A stretch of 54,716 nucleotides of DNA from Perkinsus olseni (taxonomy: Eukaryota; Perkinsozoa; Perkinsida), in contig JABANN010000194.1 in assembly GCA_013115125.1 (NCBI GenBank), positions 1 through 54,716 on the forward strand, in the 5' to 3' direction. Position numbers and translations under genes: made by a program. The first letter of the stretch is position 1, and every line of letters begins with the position of its first letter. Below the pieces are notes generated by a model. That model saw only the letters and a program-made list of their open reading frames with translations. It did not search any database and was not told the DNA's origin. Below, piece by piece: positions 42,550-54,150 of this stretch.

Positions 42550-44023
42550 TTATCGATTAATAACTAGTACGATTCCACTCAGATTGAGGCGTTTCTGCAG
42601 GGCCCACTCGCGAATCTCACTGGATGGATGTTTTTCATGATCCGCAGCCGATAGCATGTCGTCGCTCTCTCTGGGCGAGGCATCTCGGCCTACCCCAAGA
42701 GTGATATGAGGATGCTCATTACGGCAAGGAATGTGTCCGTGGAAGTCCACTGGTAGAGCACAGGCCCTAGCACCCGAGCACACAACCGAGGATACTTCGA
42801 ATGAGAATTTCTTATGAACTAGAGGGTAGAGTTGCCTTTCGAATTCAGCAGTAGCATTATCAGGGTTCTTAGGCTCAGTGTTGTACAGGAGCGGGACATG
42901 GAATTTATCATTGAGTAGCATGCCTTTCTCGTGCATATACTCCCAAGTCTCATTCCTTACAGCATCTCTCAATTCCTTAGTGGATTTATTGCTAAGCTTC
43001 AGTTGGAACGACCTGGGTTTGGAACGTCCAGCGGAAACAAGTTCCGGCTTGTCTTTCTCGATGTCAGCTACTTTCTGCACAGCATCTCGTATCTGTTCCT
43101 CAGTAAAATCCTTATCCCTGCCGAGCACTCTAAGGATCTCATTCACCACCCCATAACGGTCCAGTGTCACATCAATATCAAACAAGTTGGCCCCATATTC
43201 CTCGAGCTCTTCCTTCGTTAACTCTTGTGCTTTCTTGGCAGCGTCGTCCAAGATCCTCTCAAAGGGAGCGTTCGCTGGCATGAGCTGAAACCAATGCCAT
43301 CTGTTCCCGTCCACACACATAAAGCCCAACGAGAGTGAAGTCGAGACCCACCCTATGCCTTCCAGCCCTGTTGCGAAGGTTTCTCAAGCAGACCTCGCGG
43401 TGATGGCGTCCTTTCACTGGATCGCTGCAGTTTTGATCGGCAGGATGCATCCACTGCAAATACGCAATATTGGGGAACTGCCCATTGCAGGTCTCGATCT
43501 GCGCTTGGATGTCGCGCCTGATAAAGAGAGCGCTCAGAGGAAGGGGGTCCAGCAAACTTCCCAGGTGTCACCATGCTAGTCTTACGGTAAGACTCTCACC
43601 TTTGATCCACCTTCGTATGCATTCGGTCGACGAAAACGTAAGACTTGCCGCATCTGGTGCTGTTCGATACGCTGTCAAAGAAACTGTTTCTCTCATCCTT
43701 CCAGTGACGTCCGGGAAGAAAAAACTCGTCCTGATTGAGCCAGTCTCCACCAAGTAGCATTGCAGCGGTTCGCATAGCCGTGCCTACTAAGGATGCATCG
43801 CTCGTTCGTCACAAAATCCCGCACTACTTTTGCCACTTCCCATAAGACCTCTAGATACAACAACGGTCTGCCTGCGACCACTCCCTTCGTCAATATCAAC
43901 CGCTGTACCACCTTCAGGCTGGAGATCACTGCGGCTAGATCTCTTTATTTCGCCACTAGTGCGGCCGTCGGATGACGTAGCCAGATAGATGACGGTGACA
44001 AACAGTAACGCGGTGAGGTGCAT
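42550..44023 (-). CDS. signal-peptide P-loop polynucleotide kinase + 2H cyclic phosphodiesterase (tRNA-ligase-like without ligase)
   Basis: Splicing gives join(44023..43828, 43783..43600, 43517..43352, 43284..42550), 1281 nt and 426 aa, with introns of 44, 82 and 67 nt. Residues 1-17 (MHLTALLFVTVIYLATS) look like a signal peptide or anchor. Walker A is GLMGSGKSTA, formed across the first intron, followed by WLNQDEF, which resembles the QNDDI-type lid of fungal tRNA ligase kinase, and YVFVDRMHTKVDQR. The basic middle has KGRHHREVCLRNLRNRAGRHR. The C-terminal part carries two phosphodiesterase histidine motifs, FHVPLLYN and PHITLG. In Trl1 these domains phosphorylate the 5'-OH and open the 2',3'-cyclic phosphate before ligation. 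No adenylyltransferase domain is present. The family is inferred from motif order. A secretory location would be unusual. Confidence 0.65.
43784..43827 (-). other. intron inside the Walker A motif of the RNA kinase
   Basis: GTAGTG...TTAGTAG, 44 nt. It splits the serine codon of GSGKS, and its removal gives GSGKSTA in frame. Confidence 0.75.
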
Positions 44024-44654
44024 TCTCGATAGAAAGAACAACTCCTACTCACCTCGGAGATAACACATCGCTACACAGCTCTGCCGTTAGCATATCCAGC
44101 CCGATGTTGCAGGATGAACCGAGCCAAACTTATACCAGTTATCCCTCTTACCACACAGGGTTACATGACCAGCTCGTTGGCGAATCAGTCACATGCACGA
44201 AGTTGTGTGTGAAACCATCTATCGACTTCAAGCTGGTTTAGATAATGATCGCAAAACACGTGATTACGTGACTAGCTGTCCTTATGCTTAAGGATTGATA
44301 ACACAAGTAAACTCTACTTGTCGGAAGCTTAAATACAACTTAAATTGGAGGGGTACATGACGCTAGGCTATGAACTTAGCCTAGACTGTCTCCATCATCA
44401 CAACATTGTGTTAGCGGAGCGAAGTAGACGGATAATCATTGATTATCACATAGCACCTGGACTCCATCGTGAAGATGTGCTGTGCCGAAGAGGCGATGAT
44501 TCGCACCATTTCCAGACCTACTTTGTGAAACGCCAGAGAAATTAGAAAATGCAAGATTTGTCAAGTGCGCAAGATGCGCGCTGCTCCCTGCGATCTCCAC
44601 GGCCGAAGGACAGAACTTGATGACTTGCCTGTAATCAGCTAATACACACCTCTT
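44024..44654. other. divergent intergenic region
   Basis: About 630 bases between the minus-strand RNA kinase gene and the plus-strand secreted-protein gene. It is A/T-richer than the genes, with a plus-strand 66-codon frame (44345-44545) of no coding character. It probably holds both promoters. Confidence 0.4.
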
Positions 44655-45337
44655 ATGATAATAACATGTCTGGTATTTGTAACATACCTGACCTCGTCTA
44701 CGGAGGTCGTGAGAGGGTCGGACGGCCTTCCCTCTAGAAGCGCTCAAGGCACCTCGTCCTCCCGGCTAAGGCACAGCGAAACCGCTAAGGTACCACCGTC
44801 CTGCTATTGGGGACCTGACACAGCTAGCATTCAGGCTAGCAATGGGGGGAGGGACAGCGACCACCCGTCCCCCGAGCTGGAGTCGTTGCTCGAGGAGGTC
44901 TCGAAGTTTAAGAAATGGATGGATGATGAGGGAGGCTCTCTCCAGAGAGGTGCACAGCAGCCGGGACATGCCGTGGCTCCTCTTCGCACTGCCATGAGGC
45001 GATGGTATGCGTTCTTCTGTGTAGAGGGAAAGCTGCCATTGGGGATACACCTCCTGCCGCTGATCGACCTTGACGACCTCGAACGGATGGGGGATTTGCC
45101 GTCCCTACCGGAAAGCTTCGAGATGGCACAAGCTAGAGTAGTAGCAGGCTATTGGACGATTCTAGGACGACCTTTCTCCTTTTCCAGGCCGTTCCGGAGG
45201 CTGCTTCGCCAGCTGCACCATCGTCCTTTCTGGACTCGGGCCGTGGAGGGAACGGCAACTTCTGGGAGACCGTCAATTTACCGCAAGACCTTGTGGCTGA
45301 GGTGATGAAGCGGATGAATAAGCATCGCAGACAGTAG
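44655..45337 (+). CDS. predicted secreted or anchored protein, unrecognised
   Basis: The ATG at 44655 starts with a hydrophobic run (MIITCLVFVTYLTSSTEV) typical of a signal peptide. A Ser/Pro-rich spacer follows, then a helical domain (ELESLLEEVSKFKKWMDDEG, MRRWYAFFCVEGKLP, LLPLIDLDDLERMG). A 50-nt intron at 45138-45187 (GTAGTA...TTTTCCAG) joins to AVPEAASPAAPSSFLD and the end KRMNKHRRQ*. join(44655..45137, 45188..45337) is 633 nt and 210 aa. It lies next to the cysteine-rich secreted-type genes and may share their destination. No family is recognised. Confidence 0.55.
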
Positions 45338-45690
45338 TATCGGGGGGATTGGGAGGGGGCTTTTGGTGACATACTGTATGCTTTTCTCAGCCGTAGTGTC
45401 CCTCGCCCGGAACATGGCCGAACTTGGCTACTGAACCGGCTAGCGACCTTAGCTGCCGCATTGGATGCCGAAAAGGCTTATCATCGTGGGGTTCAAAGTG
45501 AGATACACTCTTCCGTGCGTGGTGAACACCGCGAACATCAGGCGTGGGAGATTCTGCTCGGAGGGGTGCGTCCGGACCACCACCCGACGCTTTCCATGAC
45601 ACGCTCGTCATAACTCGGCAAGAGGCTGTGTGGCGAGAGTAGGCGCTGACGGATGATCGGTATTACGCAACTGAAGTATTATTTCCCCTC
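45338..45690. other. short region between two predicted secreted-protein genes
   Basis: It contains a short ATG frame with a hydrophobic start near 45380 and possible small exons with cysteines near 45540. I could not assemble a convincing 5' end for the cysteine-rich gene from them. Confidence 0.25.
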
Positions 45691-48600
45691 AGCTTCATGG
45701 GACCTTGCTCGGCCTTCGTACCGTTTGCCAAGGCGCTTCTAGTGGGTGACCTAGGCATTGACGAGTGTTGGCGGAGGTGTACACAGCAGTACTTCTTCTG
45801 CACACAGGTGAGGAGTGGGAGGAGTGGTATTGTGAAGGGAAGCCCCTCGGTCAGACACACTATGCTGCAGCCAGCCAGACCTGCTACTTCGGGCATGGCC
45901 TCAGCATGCTGCTGCAAGATGACAGCTCTTCTAGTAGCGGGGGCTCGGATAGGACTCGCTTGATAGAAGGTAGTAGTGGGGATGAGTCAGTGCATTAGGG
46001 AGAGGCTTGTCCGGTGGCAGGGTCGCTGGACACATGCCGGTCTCTGACGGAGTTGGGCTTCCGAGAGCTCAAGACTAGCAGACTCCATAGCGGATTCTCG
46101 GGGGCTCTCGAGGATGACGTGCCCAATCTGTAGTAGAGGAGGTTATGGGGCATCGGATGGTGCGGATGCGTTGGTTGGGATGGTCAGATCGCCATTCACT
46201 GTGGTGCCGGGCAGTGAGCGGTACCTACTGGTGCAGCCTAGTATAGAGATAGTAGACAGAGAGGAGGCTGATGACTCGGCTGGAGGCAGGGGTAGGACGT
46301 AGTGCTTGGTGGAAGTGCTGATTATGGACTGTGGGTTAGTGCGGATGGAGAGAGCGGAGACCTTCTTGCAGTGCCAGTCTAATTGCCTGATATTTGACTG
46401 GTGTGCAGCAGCGGTGTGGATAGATCGGGGACCTCAGGGGTGCGTGCAGGAAGAGGGTGTTGATGTGCTTCTTGGCATAGTTCCTGTGGCCTCTCAGAAG
46501 CATCTGCGCTAAGGGGAGTATGCTGCTACCTCTCCATGAGGGCAGCCCTTCGAAGAGGTGCCCAGTGGACAGTAGATGCATGGAGGTGTGCGGAGGACAG
46601 GATTGTGTAGCTGGAGGGTTGCCCTGTTCTTCTACGCTCTCTGCTGGTACGTCATTACTGCTGTTATCAGGTGCCGTCCACTCGTAACCCTGCGGGCGTA
46701 TCAACACTATCATGGAGCTATCCAGGGGAGCCATTCGACTTCGTGGTGTCGATTGACACTAAGAGTCCCAGAGAGGTACTGCCAGTGGCTGTACGTCCTT
46801 TGTGATAATGTGTTTCTTACACTGTTCAGATGGGCTTTGGGTGCGCTGACTCGGACTGTGTCGACGGTATTCGGAGGTGTCATGCAGCTTGCCATCAAGC
46901 TGCCTGTCACAGTGGCTGGGCTGAGGTATGCCGTTCGTCCCGCGGGGAAGGATAGAGACGGTCCCCTACTCAGATAGTAGCCGATAAAGCGGAGGTCAGA
47001 TGCTTCCTGTCGTCCAGCTTCCCTATTGTTGCTGGGTCTCCTGAGGCTGGCTCGGAGAATAGAGGTATGTAGGTGATGCGGTTTTTTCGGTCATGGAGAT
47101 TCTTTGTGATCTCGGATGATAAGGATGCTCTCGCTAACAGTCATTACACCTGTAGGCGCGGCCTCGCCGCCCACGATGTGCCCGAAGACGGCCCGAGCAT
47201 GCCTCATGTTCTCATCGGACCACATGATGCTGCCGAGGCCGATGCAGGCCGCACAGGTGAGGGTAGGCGATGCTGACGGACGTGCATTTAGTGCCTGGCA
47301 GGTATGGTTGGAGCAATCTACTGGAGATGGCCCTCGAGGGCGGCGTGTACCACTGCGTCCCTCGGCTATGGGTAGTGACATCGAAGGTGAGCATCGGAAG
47401 CCATCGGGCCGGGCCGGCACATGGTTGTTGTTGTTGATGCCAGTCCTGTCGGGATGGGGCCGGTGTTCACCCTTCCATGTCGGCCTGTCTGCTAGTCCGG
47501 ACAGCAGCTTTGTGGCGAGGGATAGGTGGGAATGCTGGCGACTGTGTCGCCAGATGAACGGCGAGTGCACACAAGTAGGGGTCAACTTAGCAGCTCCGTG
47601 GTGCATTGGGATGATTCTCGAGTCCCAGGTGGAGTACCAAAACAGTACGGGTGTATGCGTGCTTGGCAACGGCGTGGCATCCAGGGTGCAGCGCTCTAGG
47701 AATGGGTTGAGATCGAAGGCACCTGTGTAAGGCAACGACTTCCGATACCCCTTGGTCATCCACATCTGATCAGATTCTGTCATTCAATCCGCAATGGCCC
47801 CTCGGCTACCCATGGCCTGCCGGGTATGATGATCGTTGACAGGATTACTGGTGCTGAGTCCGCTCAGCATTGGTTCCTGGGATACCAGAGTAGGTTATTA
47901 TGGGACGGGGAATAGGGACTGGTTAATCATGTGGATGAGCTCCTAGAAGGTCGATACTTTTTTTGTGGCTTCGGCAGCATGTGGTGGCGAAAAAATTGCG
48001 GCAGAGAATTACTCGCTGCAGGGATCGAACCTGGGTCGTTCGCAAGAGAGCCCAGCAAAGCTCCAAAGCTTAGTGGTGTTTGTGCGATCATTTCAGGCAC
48101 CACCTTGGTAGAGACGTTGGAGGAATGTCAGACTCTATGCGAGAAGGCCACGGAAGAGGCAACCAATGCTGAGTGCAGGTGATACCCTGGGATGGGCGAG
48201 CCGACAGGAGATGCTCGCTTATCTGGGACCTTCATAGATACGGCGGCTTCGAGTCGTGTCGGGCAGTGAGGGCAGCGTGTAGGGGTGATGCAGCAGCCGA
48301 CGGGAAGTTAGAGGAATGCAAGATGTGCAAGAATGACAAGGGCGGGATTTGCCGGTAATCTTTACTGCCCAGTGAGGGCTCTATGGACACTGCTGTAGGA
48401 TTGGATCCGAGAGCAAGCCTGGAGGGTCGGGAACGAGCAGTAGATGCCTCAGTGGTGCCTGCAAGTGGTTCGAGATGGGGGCTGTAGGATTCAGAGTGAA
48501 GGCGGCATCTGGTAGTACAAGGGTTGGAGGGTAGCAAGTTCCACACGCTTTTCGCAGTGACTAGCAAGTACGTCGATCACCTTCCTATCAATAGCGGTGG

Positions 48601-50640
48601 CCTGATATGTCCCCAGGGAGGTGTCATCGACCGGGATGTACTCGGGAGGTAGGGCTGGTTGCGTGTGGGTGAGGGAGTGGTACTACTCTTGGACAGGTGC
48701 TATCATAATGTGGAGAGCATGTGGCACTGCCATGCTTTGTGCGAGGCCCAGACTGGGGAGTGTATGGGCGGGTAGGCTGCTGGCTCGGTGCCAACTCTGC
48801 GAAGGTTGGTTCTCTATTGTAGGCTTTATGTTGATGATGGCGTAGGGGATGTGGGGAAGATGTGCTACTTGGCTGCTTATCTGCGGTATCACGCGAGTGA
48901 CTATGAGGATGTGCGGGCCCAACAGCTGTGTGGCAGTAGTAACTGTGCTGCCTTCATGAGGGATGGTATAGGGAAGGTAGTAGTGGGGGAGGAGGGTCGG
49001 CAATCGGTGTAGATCTCTGCACGCACGCGCACTGAGCACTGAATGGGCTTAAAGGGCGTTGTGAACTGCGCTGCATTTCTCAGTTGCCCACGTTAAGAGC
49101 CACTGGGAGCCTTGCAGCTGCCCAGGCCGTGGAGGCATATCCGCAGGGAGCGGTAGGGCAGGGTGTCCATAGTGTATGCTGTCCATGGTTCTGGGGGTAG
49201 GTTAATATGACGGGCATCTGTAATGAGTTCAACGAGCTTGACAACACTATGATGGAGGGCTCCCCGGCGGACTTCGCCTACAACCCAGAGTACGCCTGCA
49301 GCATGAGGTAATGGTCGATTTTATTGGAAGTACTGGAGGAGGTCTTGGGTGGTCAGGTGCTTGACGATGCTACAGTGCATGTCCTTCAAGGTCGAGGGGT
49401 ATCCTGAGGATGTGTGTGATCTTCATAGTCATCGCCCTAACGTCTCTGCAGGCTGCGAGACTATAACGTGTCGATTCAGCAGCACTATACCGAGCAAGGT
49501 AACATAGCACTACTCCTCCACAGCCAACATCTGGCCTCCTCGTCAGGCGACTAAGGTGGAGATTCGACCAGGGGAGTACGCGAAGAACGCTATATGCGTC
49601 TCGAAGGGAGTAGCCGCAGCCACGGCACTATCGACGGACTCGGGTGTTCATGATGGTTTGCCGGGATTCTACAGCGTGAACGCCATGGCACGCAAGTGGG
49701 GGATAGTTACCAGGGCAGCGGCCATGGGAAAGAGCGACTCGTGCAGGTTCCGATGGGCGGATGTTATGAATAAGAAGCGTCTTATTTTGACTCCTCACTT
49801 GGAAGGATGCCAGTCCGTATGCCGAGGAAAGAAGCAATGCAAGACTGGCACATGGCAGGTGCGGGAACGCTCACGCCCTTCGTAGAGGGCTGCCACCGCC
49901 TGTTGCTGTTGGCTCAGTCATGTGGATCTCTCAAGGACGTCTGCGTCGGACAGGAAGTTAAAAATCTGGAGATGAACAGAACCTGCGAGTAAGATGCAGA
50001 GTAATGGCAAGTGCTTGCAAGCGCCGCCTTAGGGCCTGTACTGGTATAGTGGTAAGCGAGGATAGGGCACCAGAGGACTACCCTACCAACATGGGGGTAT
50101 GCAAGCTATGTAGGGACTCTGTCTTCGTGTAAGAAGGCATGCTGCTCGTCCCTTCAGCTTCGGCGGTGTCCCATGCCATGTTCAACTGCGGTGCTACTTC
50201 CAAGGGAGGGGCCCTGGCTGGATGTTTCTCCTTCGAGAAGGGCCGTAACAACTTTGTTGTGATGAGCAGCTACGCTTCGCCTTTTATCGAAGAAGGTTGG
50301 ATGAACCCGCCACCAGCAACAGGCGCCATGGCCTGCCTTTAGATGCATCCTCTCGAGTCAATACTAGCCTTGTAGTCTTCGAAGGGGAGAAGGGGGCGTA
50401 TGGCAAAGTACTGGACCTCGACACATGCCAATACTTTTGTGAGAAGGACCCTCTCTGCACGTAAGGACATCGTGCATGCTGACTCGAGCAGCAGCCGAGG
50501 GACAGGTATGGCCACTTCGGCCCTCGGGGTATCGGCTTCGGCGATTGTTACCTCACACACAGTACTGCAGTGGACAGGATCGACGCATCAACGATCGAGA
50601 GCCGGCCTATCTTGCAACCTAGAGGATGGGACGTGAAGTA
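45690..50640 (+). CDS. cysteine-rich protein(s) with apple/PAN-like modules, many short exons
   Basis: A series of plus-strand exons shares the pattern of paired cysteines in a helix (x-C-x3-C) followed by further cysteines in strands, as in PAN/apple modules. Examples are GIDECWRRCTQQYFFC near 45760, ETFLQCQSNCLIFDWC near 46360, WECWRLCRQMNGEC near 47540, ETLEECQTLCEKATEE near 48120, EGCQSVCRGKKQC near 49805 and DLDTCQYFCEKDPLC near 50420. Each is followed by one or more Cys exons (for example RGIGFGDCYLTHSTAV). Such modules bind glycans or proteins in secreted and surface adhesins of alveolates. Phase-changing introns of about 25-70 nt separate the exons, and I could not join them all. The stretch may be one multi-module gene or two or three tandem genes. 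No signal peptide was fixed. A tRNA-like remnant lies inside at about 48005-48060. Confidence 0.42.
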
Positions 50641-51067
50641 GGTGTATGGTCTATCGTAGTTCGGCCTCGACTATGGGCTGTCCTCCCTAGGCGCTGCGAT
50701 GGGGTCTGCGTTGTGTTCAAGAAGGCAATACCGCAGGATGAGGTGAGGGTGTGGTAAGCTCACTACCGGGCGTACGGGGTTGTTGGTGTAGGGTCGAGCC
50801 GTCACTGACATGATAGACGAGATAATAGACAGCGAGGAGCAGGAGGTGCAGCCTGACATTGGCAGACTGAGGGAAGAGGATAAGGACCAGGAGGAAGAGG
50901 AGGAGGAATGATAGTCGCGATGTGGCACGAATGTGCCCACGGCATGCTGCTCCATGGCAGTCCTTGTAGAGGTGGATGGTGAGCTCGAATGGCGAGTTGA
51001 GTTCTGCTGGGGATGGACCACACTGATCTGAGGTGGATCTGATTTTTTTACCAAAACACCCAAAGCA

Positions 51068-53095
51068 ATGCTGACAACTTTTAGCAACCGCACCGGCCAT
51101 GAAGGGCAGCCGTCCTTGTCGTCCACTTCGTCTTCGTCATCGTCCTCGGAATGTTTCCAACTCTACACTGCTCAGCCCGGTCCCTCTTATGAGGACGCCG
51201 GCTTAGCGTTCAAGAGGCCTCGCTTAGGGAGCGAGCAGACTACCTCTGCCTCCAGTCCAGGGGGGCCTCAAGAACCCAGCAATGACGCTTTACAGCTCCT
51301 TACCACAGCGTACAGTGTACAGGGCCCGGCTAAGGCCATGGAGAGCTCGAGATCGACAAAGAAGCCCCTCTCGGCATGGTAGGCATCTCTGCTCGCTGCA
51401 GGTGTATCTTACTGTTTCGTCCTGCTGTGAGTTTGGATACGGCAAGATACGCTAGGATATCTTGAGTCAAGATACCCTTCGAGATTCTTCACACACAGCG
51501 AAGAATTCGTGCCTTGATCTTGGTGCTAGGTACCTTCAATGCATTGAGGAGGATATTATTGCGGTGAAGAGACTGGTGGAGCGTCGTCGTCTACCTCTGA
51601 GGGGATTAGCTGTGGTCCAGCAATGCAACGATCAAACATCCGACATTACAACAACAGGTGACATAACCAATAAGAGCTACTGGTGCATGGGGCTTCTGCA
51701 ACGCCTTCCACCAGTGGCCCGTGGAGAAGTATGCTCCCCTGTTGAGCGTCCTGTACCTCAGTTGACTGCTCTGAAGCGCCATCTTCCTCGGCCTCCTCAA
51801 CTCTACCACTTGTTAGTGCTGACTGTAATATCCAAGGTTCATCCATGCCCTTCATACTGCCCTTAGATACTGATATAACCTCGACACCGATAGATGCGCT
51901 ACAGCTTCTCAATCAAACTGGGGTACTGCCGCGAGTCACTTCATCGTCAAGATGTTCGTTCCTCTCAGTATGGCGGCGGCTTGCTCGGCAACCCGTACCT
52001 CCCTAGGCCCTCACAGCAGCCTCCTAGGGCTTGTAAGCACGGACGCTGGAGCTGTAGGTTGCCTTGCCCGGCTCTGTCCTCTTCTCGACTCTCGTCCCTT
52101 CAGCGGAGGAGCACTTGGTCTTCCTCGAGGGTCTCAGAGACCATGGTCGTGATTGGACTACTGTAGGCCCCATGGGGTGGGAGGAAGGTTGATTGTTGAA
52201 CGCAGATCACTAATTTGATACCGACTAGAACCAACAAACAAGTGAGGTCTCATGCGCAGAAGTACTTCCAGGATTTGGACCGCCGTTTACAGGATCATCA
52301 GGTCAGGCAGTGGTATACCGCCATACCGTAACTTTCGTTCTTCTTAGGGATCTGGTAGGGTGGTTCAACCGAGAGTGTCGAACTCCCAAGCACCAATGCG
52401 TCAACAAGAGAGTAGGTTGGCGGTGGGGGGATGGCGTCGTTGACTCTTAACTGTTAGCCGATGCTAGTGCAGAGAGCACAGCTCAAGCCAAAGAGCAGCT
52501 TGCGATGGAGGAGCTACTCCGCTCGCTCACTGCGGCCCAAGGAACTGGTCTCTCGAAGAGCACAACAGGTTGGGAGAATATCCAAGGCTGACTATGATGT
52601 AGTTTGAGTAGGGTCTTCGGAGAACTTGGATAGCAACTCGGGGTGGAATCCGCAGGCGAGGGAGGCAATGGCGGCCAGGCTTTCACAGAAAGCTGCTGTT
52701 GAAACTGTAGTATTAGAGTATACTACGACCTTCCTTTGCTACGCTCTTTACACGTATCTCAGGTTCCCGCTAGGGCCGGGGACTCACTGAAGGCTATAAT
52801 GGGGCCCGCATCGGGCATGGAGTCCACAGCGGTAATGTCAAGGGGAGTGGTCCAGGCGGTAAAGTGTATGTATCATTTGTCAGCAGATGTGCTCTAGTAA
52901 TTTGGAGCTGGCAGCATTGGCCGCAGTGGCCGCCAACCTTACATCGAAACAAGGCGCTCAGGATGTAGATGCCCGTGTTGCTGCTGTAAGGGTTGCTAGT
53001 ATGTCCGCTCCAACTACACCATATATGCCTTCCAGGCACCGTTCGCTCAAGGCCTTGATCTCTCCGCTATTGCTGCTGCGGCCAGCGCGATGTAG
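51068..53095 (+). CDS. SHAQKYF-type MYB/SANT-domain protein
   Basis: From the ATG at 51068 the N-terminus is Ser/Pro-rich with a nuclear-localisation-like FKRPRLG. Ser/Thr-rich exons follow, then the MYB repeat: KHGRWS spliced over a 50-nt intron to SEEHLVFLEGLRDHGRDWTT, which is spliced over a roughly 43-nt intron to ITNLIPTRTNKQVRSHAQKY and FQDLDRR. The three aromatic positions (W, W, F) and the SHAQKYF box define the single-repeat MYB class known from plants, Dictyostelium and many protists. These bind GATA/TATC-type DNA. Downstream exons are Ala/Gln/Ser-rich (TAQAKEQLAMEELLRSLTAA; LAALAAVAANLTS) and end at a TAG at 53095. It is probably a nuclear transcription regulator. The exon order between 51380 and 51990 is approximate. 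Confidence 0.75.
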
Positions 53096-54150
53096 TAGAG
53101 GGTACTCCATCTCTTAGTTTCCGTATGATCATGTCTGTCTAGCTTTGTCGCTGTACCTCTCTTCTCTTGAACCACGTGTCGTCGAAATTCCCACTTCGCT
53201 TTTTCGAGAACCCCCAGATAGAGGCGGTGCTACTGTGATTCGTAGCTGGAGGTGGAAGCGCTCTAGCGAGCTGCCGCGCATTTCCGAGATGCCGTCCCCT
53301 CGATCAGTTCGTGTGCCCCCGCTACGCCTCCTCCGGCAACGGCGGCATCGACCCCCAGCCCTTCCAGTGGCCAGCGATCGCCACCGACTGGTTTGCAGGC
53401 AGCACGCAGTATCGGGCTGCTGACAGGAGGGGATGTTCTCGCTATGGACAGCCACCTCACTTTTGTTGGTACTATTATCATCAGCAGCTGCTGCTTATCC
53501 CACATAGGAGAGCGGTCATCAGCGTATAACTTCAGATAATATGAGGAGTATACTCCACTACTTCTTGAGTGCACTACCGCCAGTAAGTTGCCACTTCTGC
53601 CACTGTTAGTTGCATCGCCGTCCACAGGCGAGTGCAGCGTACGAGGAGGTCTCGGCTTGTCTGAAGGATGTGGAAGCTCATCTACATGAGTGTCGAGCGT
53701 GAGCCAACGATAAGATGCTCGTCGTCTTTGCTACCATGTCGTTCAGATGGGCCCCCATCATGACTGGGAAGCTTCATGTGACGGGGCAGCAGTTATACGA
53801 GAGAACCTCGATGCTATTCGACAAGTACATGAATAGCAATAACAGCTCCCTTAAGGGGACAAGCCCCATCAATAACGTATTATTCTTCACGTGACCATCT
53901 CATATCAGTATCCGCTCCTCAGGCTCAGAGCGTCCCCGGCCAGCCTTGCCATGCATCTGAGCAATTTTCTGCTATAACCGGAGACGCTCGCTGCCCCATC
54001 TCGACAGGCGTTGCTGGTGAGTACTCTGCCGACCTTCACCCTATTTATCGTCTTGTGTGTTTGCTCCCCAGCTTGGCAACAACAGCAGCAGACCGCCACC
54101 GTGGTGCCTCTCGTATCATCGGAGTCCCCCGATTCTAGATTTTAGCCATT
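53096..54150. other. probable coding exons of a further gene, unresolved
   Basis: Overlapping open frames on both strands occur near 53150-53530. On the plus strand short segments between splice-like signals have protein character (SAAYEEVSACLKDVEAHLHE near 53630; LHVTGQQLYERTSMLFDKY near 53775). These suggest a small plus-strand gene with several introns. I could not assemble it or name a family. Confidence 0.25.

Noticed and set aside
43984-44041. Start of the kinase gene at a TTG six codons upstream
   Set aside because: The frame is open to that codon, but the first ATG (44023) gives a standard signal peptide, and no evidence supports a non-ATG start.
47091-47783. 230-codon minus-strand frame opposite the cysteine-rich region
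   Set aside because: It lies over a long plus-strand frame with apple-like cysteine spacing and splice signals. The minus product has low-complexity Pro/His/Arg composition and no motif.
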